Positions 57,147 to 58,342 of a stretch of DNA of 58,342 bases are shown piece by piece. The stretch is from Burkholderia sp. H160. GTDB lineage: Bacteria > Pseudomonadota > Gammaproteobacteria > Burkholderiales > Burkholderiaceae. Location of the stretch: assembly GCA_000173575.1 (NCBI GenBank), contig ABYL01000036.1, positions 1-58,342 of the forward strand. Reading direction: 5' to 3'. Below the pieces are notes generated by a model. That model was not told the DNA's origin. It ran no database searches and was given only the letters and a program-made list of their open reading frames with translations. Numbering within the stretch: the first letter of the stretch is position 1; each line of letters begins with the position of its first letter. Position numbers and translations under genes: made by a program.

Positions 57147-57851
57147 CTAGACCGCACGGCGAACCATCAACTCCTTGATCTTGCCGATCGCCTTCGTCGG
57201 ATTGAGGCCCTTCGGGCACACGTCGACGCAGTTCATGATCGTATGGCAACGGAACAGACGGTACGGATCTTCCAGATTGTCGAGCCGTTCGCCGGTCGCC
57301 TGGTCGCGGCTGTCCGCGATGAACCGATACGCCTGCAGCAGGCCCGCCGGACCAACGAACTTGTCCGGGTTCCACCAGAAGCTCGGGCATGACGTCGAGC
57401 AGCTTGCGCAGAGAATGCACTCGTACAGGCCGTCGAGTTCATCGCGCTCTGCCGGCGACTGCAGGCGTTCCTTTTCCGGCGGCGGCGTATCGTTGATCAA
57501 ATACGGCTTGATCGAGTTGTACTGGTTGAAAAAGTGCGTCATGTCGACGATCAGATCGCGCACCACAGGCAACCCCGGCAGGGGACGCAGCACGATCTTC
57601 TGCGGCAGATCGTTCAGGTTCGTCAGGCACGCCAGCCCGTTCTTGCCGTTGATGTTCATCGCGTCCGAGCCGCACACGCCTTCGCGGCAGGAGCGGCGGA
57701 ACGACAACGTTTCATCCAGCGCCTTCAGCTTGACGATCGCATCGAGCAGCATGCGCTCATGTGAGTCGATTTCGATCTCATACGTTTGCACGCGTGGGGC
57801 TGCGTCCTTGTCCGGGTCGTAGCGGTAGATTTCAAATGTACGCTTGGCCAT
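57147..57851 (-). CDS. sdhB: succinate dehydrogenase iron-sulfur subunit
   Basis: A 234-residue subunit. The [2Fe-2S] motif [21 protein letters not shown] is at about 55-75, and the [4Fe-4S]/[3Fe-4S] cysteines lie in [12 protein letters not shown] and [15 protein letters not shown]. It carries electrons from SdhA flavin to quinone. It follows sdhA by 25 bases. Confidence 0.95.
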   Translation of the reverse strand: MAKRTFEIYRYDPDKDAAPRVQTYEIEIDSHERMLLDAIVKLKALDETLSFRRSCREGVCGSDAMNINGKNGLACLTNLNDLPQKIVLRPLPGLPVVRDLIVDMTHFFNQYNSIKPYLINDTPPPEKERLQSPAERDELDGLYECILCASCSTSCPSFWWNPDKFVGPAGLLQAYRFIADSRDQATGERLDNLEDPYRLFRCHTIMNCVDVCPKGLNPTKAIGKIKELMVRRAV

Positions 57852-57876
57852 TTCAGATTTCCTCTCGACTAGTGTC

Positions 57877-58342
57877 TTAGAACGTCCGCGCTTTCGGCGG
57901 AACCGGGTCGACGGTCAGCGGCTTCATGTGAACTGGCTTGTACTCGAGGCGATCGCCTTCGCTGAACCACAGCGTATGGCGCAGCCAGTTTTTGTCGTCC
58001 CGCTCCTTGTGGTCGCCCGGTGCATGAGCGCCGCGGCTTTCCTTTCGTGCGGAAGCCGAGACCATCGTGGCACGCGCGACTTCGATGAGGTTCGCGAGCT
58101 CCAGCGCTTCCACGCGCGCGGTGTTGAACACCTTGGACTTGTCCTTCAGATGGACGCGGGCGACACGTTCTTTCAGCTGCGCAAGCTGCCTGACGCCTTC
58201 GTCCATCAATTTCTGCGTGCGGAACACGCCCGCATGTTTCTGCATCGTCGAGCGGATGTCCCCCGCGATGACTTGCGTGTACTCGCCCGACGACGACATC
58301 TCGAGCGCGGCGAGACGCGACAGCGCGAAATCGGCGGCATCG
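57877..58342 (-). CDS. sdhA: succinate dehydrogenase flavoprotein subunit (C-terminal part)
   Basis: About 154 C-terminal residues; the gene runs off the right edge and the frame is open to it. The helical C-terminal domain is clear ([41 protein letters not shown] with the catalytic-domain Arg/His region; LEYKPV near the end). The N-terminal FAD domain lies outside the window. Confidence 0.95.
   Translation of the reverse strand, partial: DAADFALSRLAALEMSSSGEYTQVIAGDIRSTMQKHAGVFRTQKLMDEGVRQLAQLKERVARVHLKDKSKVFNTARVEALELANLIEVARATMVSASARKESRGAHAPGDHKERDDKNWLRHTLWFSEGDRLEYKPVHMKPLTVDPVPPKARTF

Overview
The window looks like a chromosomal segment of a Burkholderia/Paraburkholderia-type betaproteobacterium. 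Evidence: high GC with strong GC third-position preference, very dense LysR/GntR/TetR/Lrp-controlled catabolic cassettes, a BenABCDE benzoate system with a BenM-type operator, and an sdhAB-sdhE block. The species assignment is inference. I see no rRNA, tRNA, CRISPR array or intact insertion sequence.

Layout. (1) 0-3.7 kb: housekeeping singles (CBS/BON protein, acylphosphatase, inositol-phosphatase-like enzyme, a proline-rich secreted peptide, an atypical CDF transporter). (2) 4-12.5 kb: a hydroquinone/hydroxyquinol cassette. It holds an MFS importer, a LysR regulator, the two-subunit hydroquinone 1,2-dioxygenase, 4-hydroxymuconic semialdehyde dehydrogenase, maleylacetate reductase, hydroxyquinol 1,2-dioxygenase, a YciI-like protein and a Rieske ferredoxin. 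Both ring-cleavage branches meet at maleylacetate and run to beta-ketoadipate. Two matching TTTGC-N5-GCAAA palindromes (4049 and 6579) and a nested four-copy palindrome (6691-6773) lie in front of the genes. (3) 12.5-15.6 kb: a basic-amino-acid-type ABC importer. (4) 15.9-22.2 kb: benM-like regulator, a short leader ORF, benABCDE (benzoate to catechol). (5) 22.2-27.5 kb: a TetR-controlled drug-efflux operon (adaptor, ABC ATPase, ABC-2 permease, outer-membrane channel) whose first four genes overlap by 4 bases. (6) 27.5-35 kb: a LysR/SDR pair, a cupredoxin, a chemoreceptor and a catalytically degenerate REP-transposase relative, set among truncated or internally deleted gene remnants. (7) 35-40.6 kb: an amino-acid-binding protein, an Lrp regulator and an operon of an M20 amidohydrolase, an N-carbamoyl/allantoate-type amidohydrolase and diaminopropionate ammonia-lyase. 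This is a candidate pathway for N-acyl or N-carbamoyl diaminopropionate, for example plant albizziine. (8) 40.5-49.4 kb: a GntR-controlled sugar-acid cassette (aldonate dehydrogenase, tagaturonate-reductase-like enzyme, MFS, altronate dehydratase, FMN- and FAD-dependent 2-hydroxyacid oxidases), best read as an L-galactonate-type route to 2-keto-3-deoxygluconate. (9) 49.8-53.3 kb: copper resistance (P1B ATPase; divergent MerR-type promoter driving copZ and a cupredoxin). (10) 53.9-58.3 kb: respiratory/TCA genes (NDH-2, fumarase C, SdhE, SdhB, partial SdhA).

The most interesting items for follow-up are the diaminopropionate operon, the polyproline-containing leader ORF plus hairpin in front of benA, the nested palindrome and shared operator in the hydroquinone cassette, the inactive REP-transposase relative, and a cluster of genes that keep their two ends but have lost their middle.
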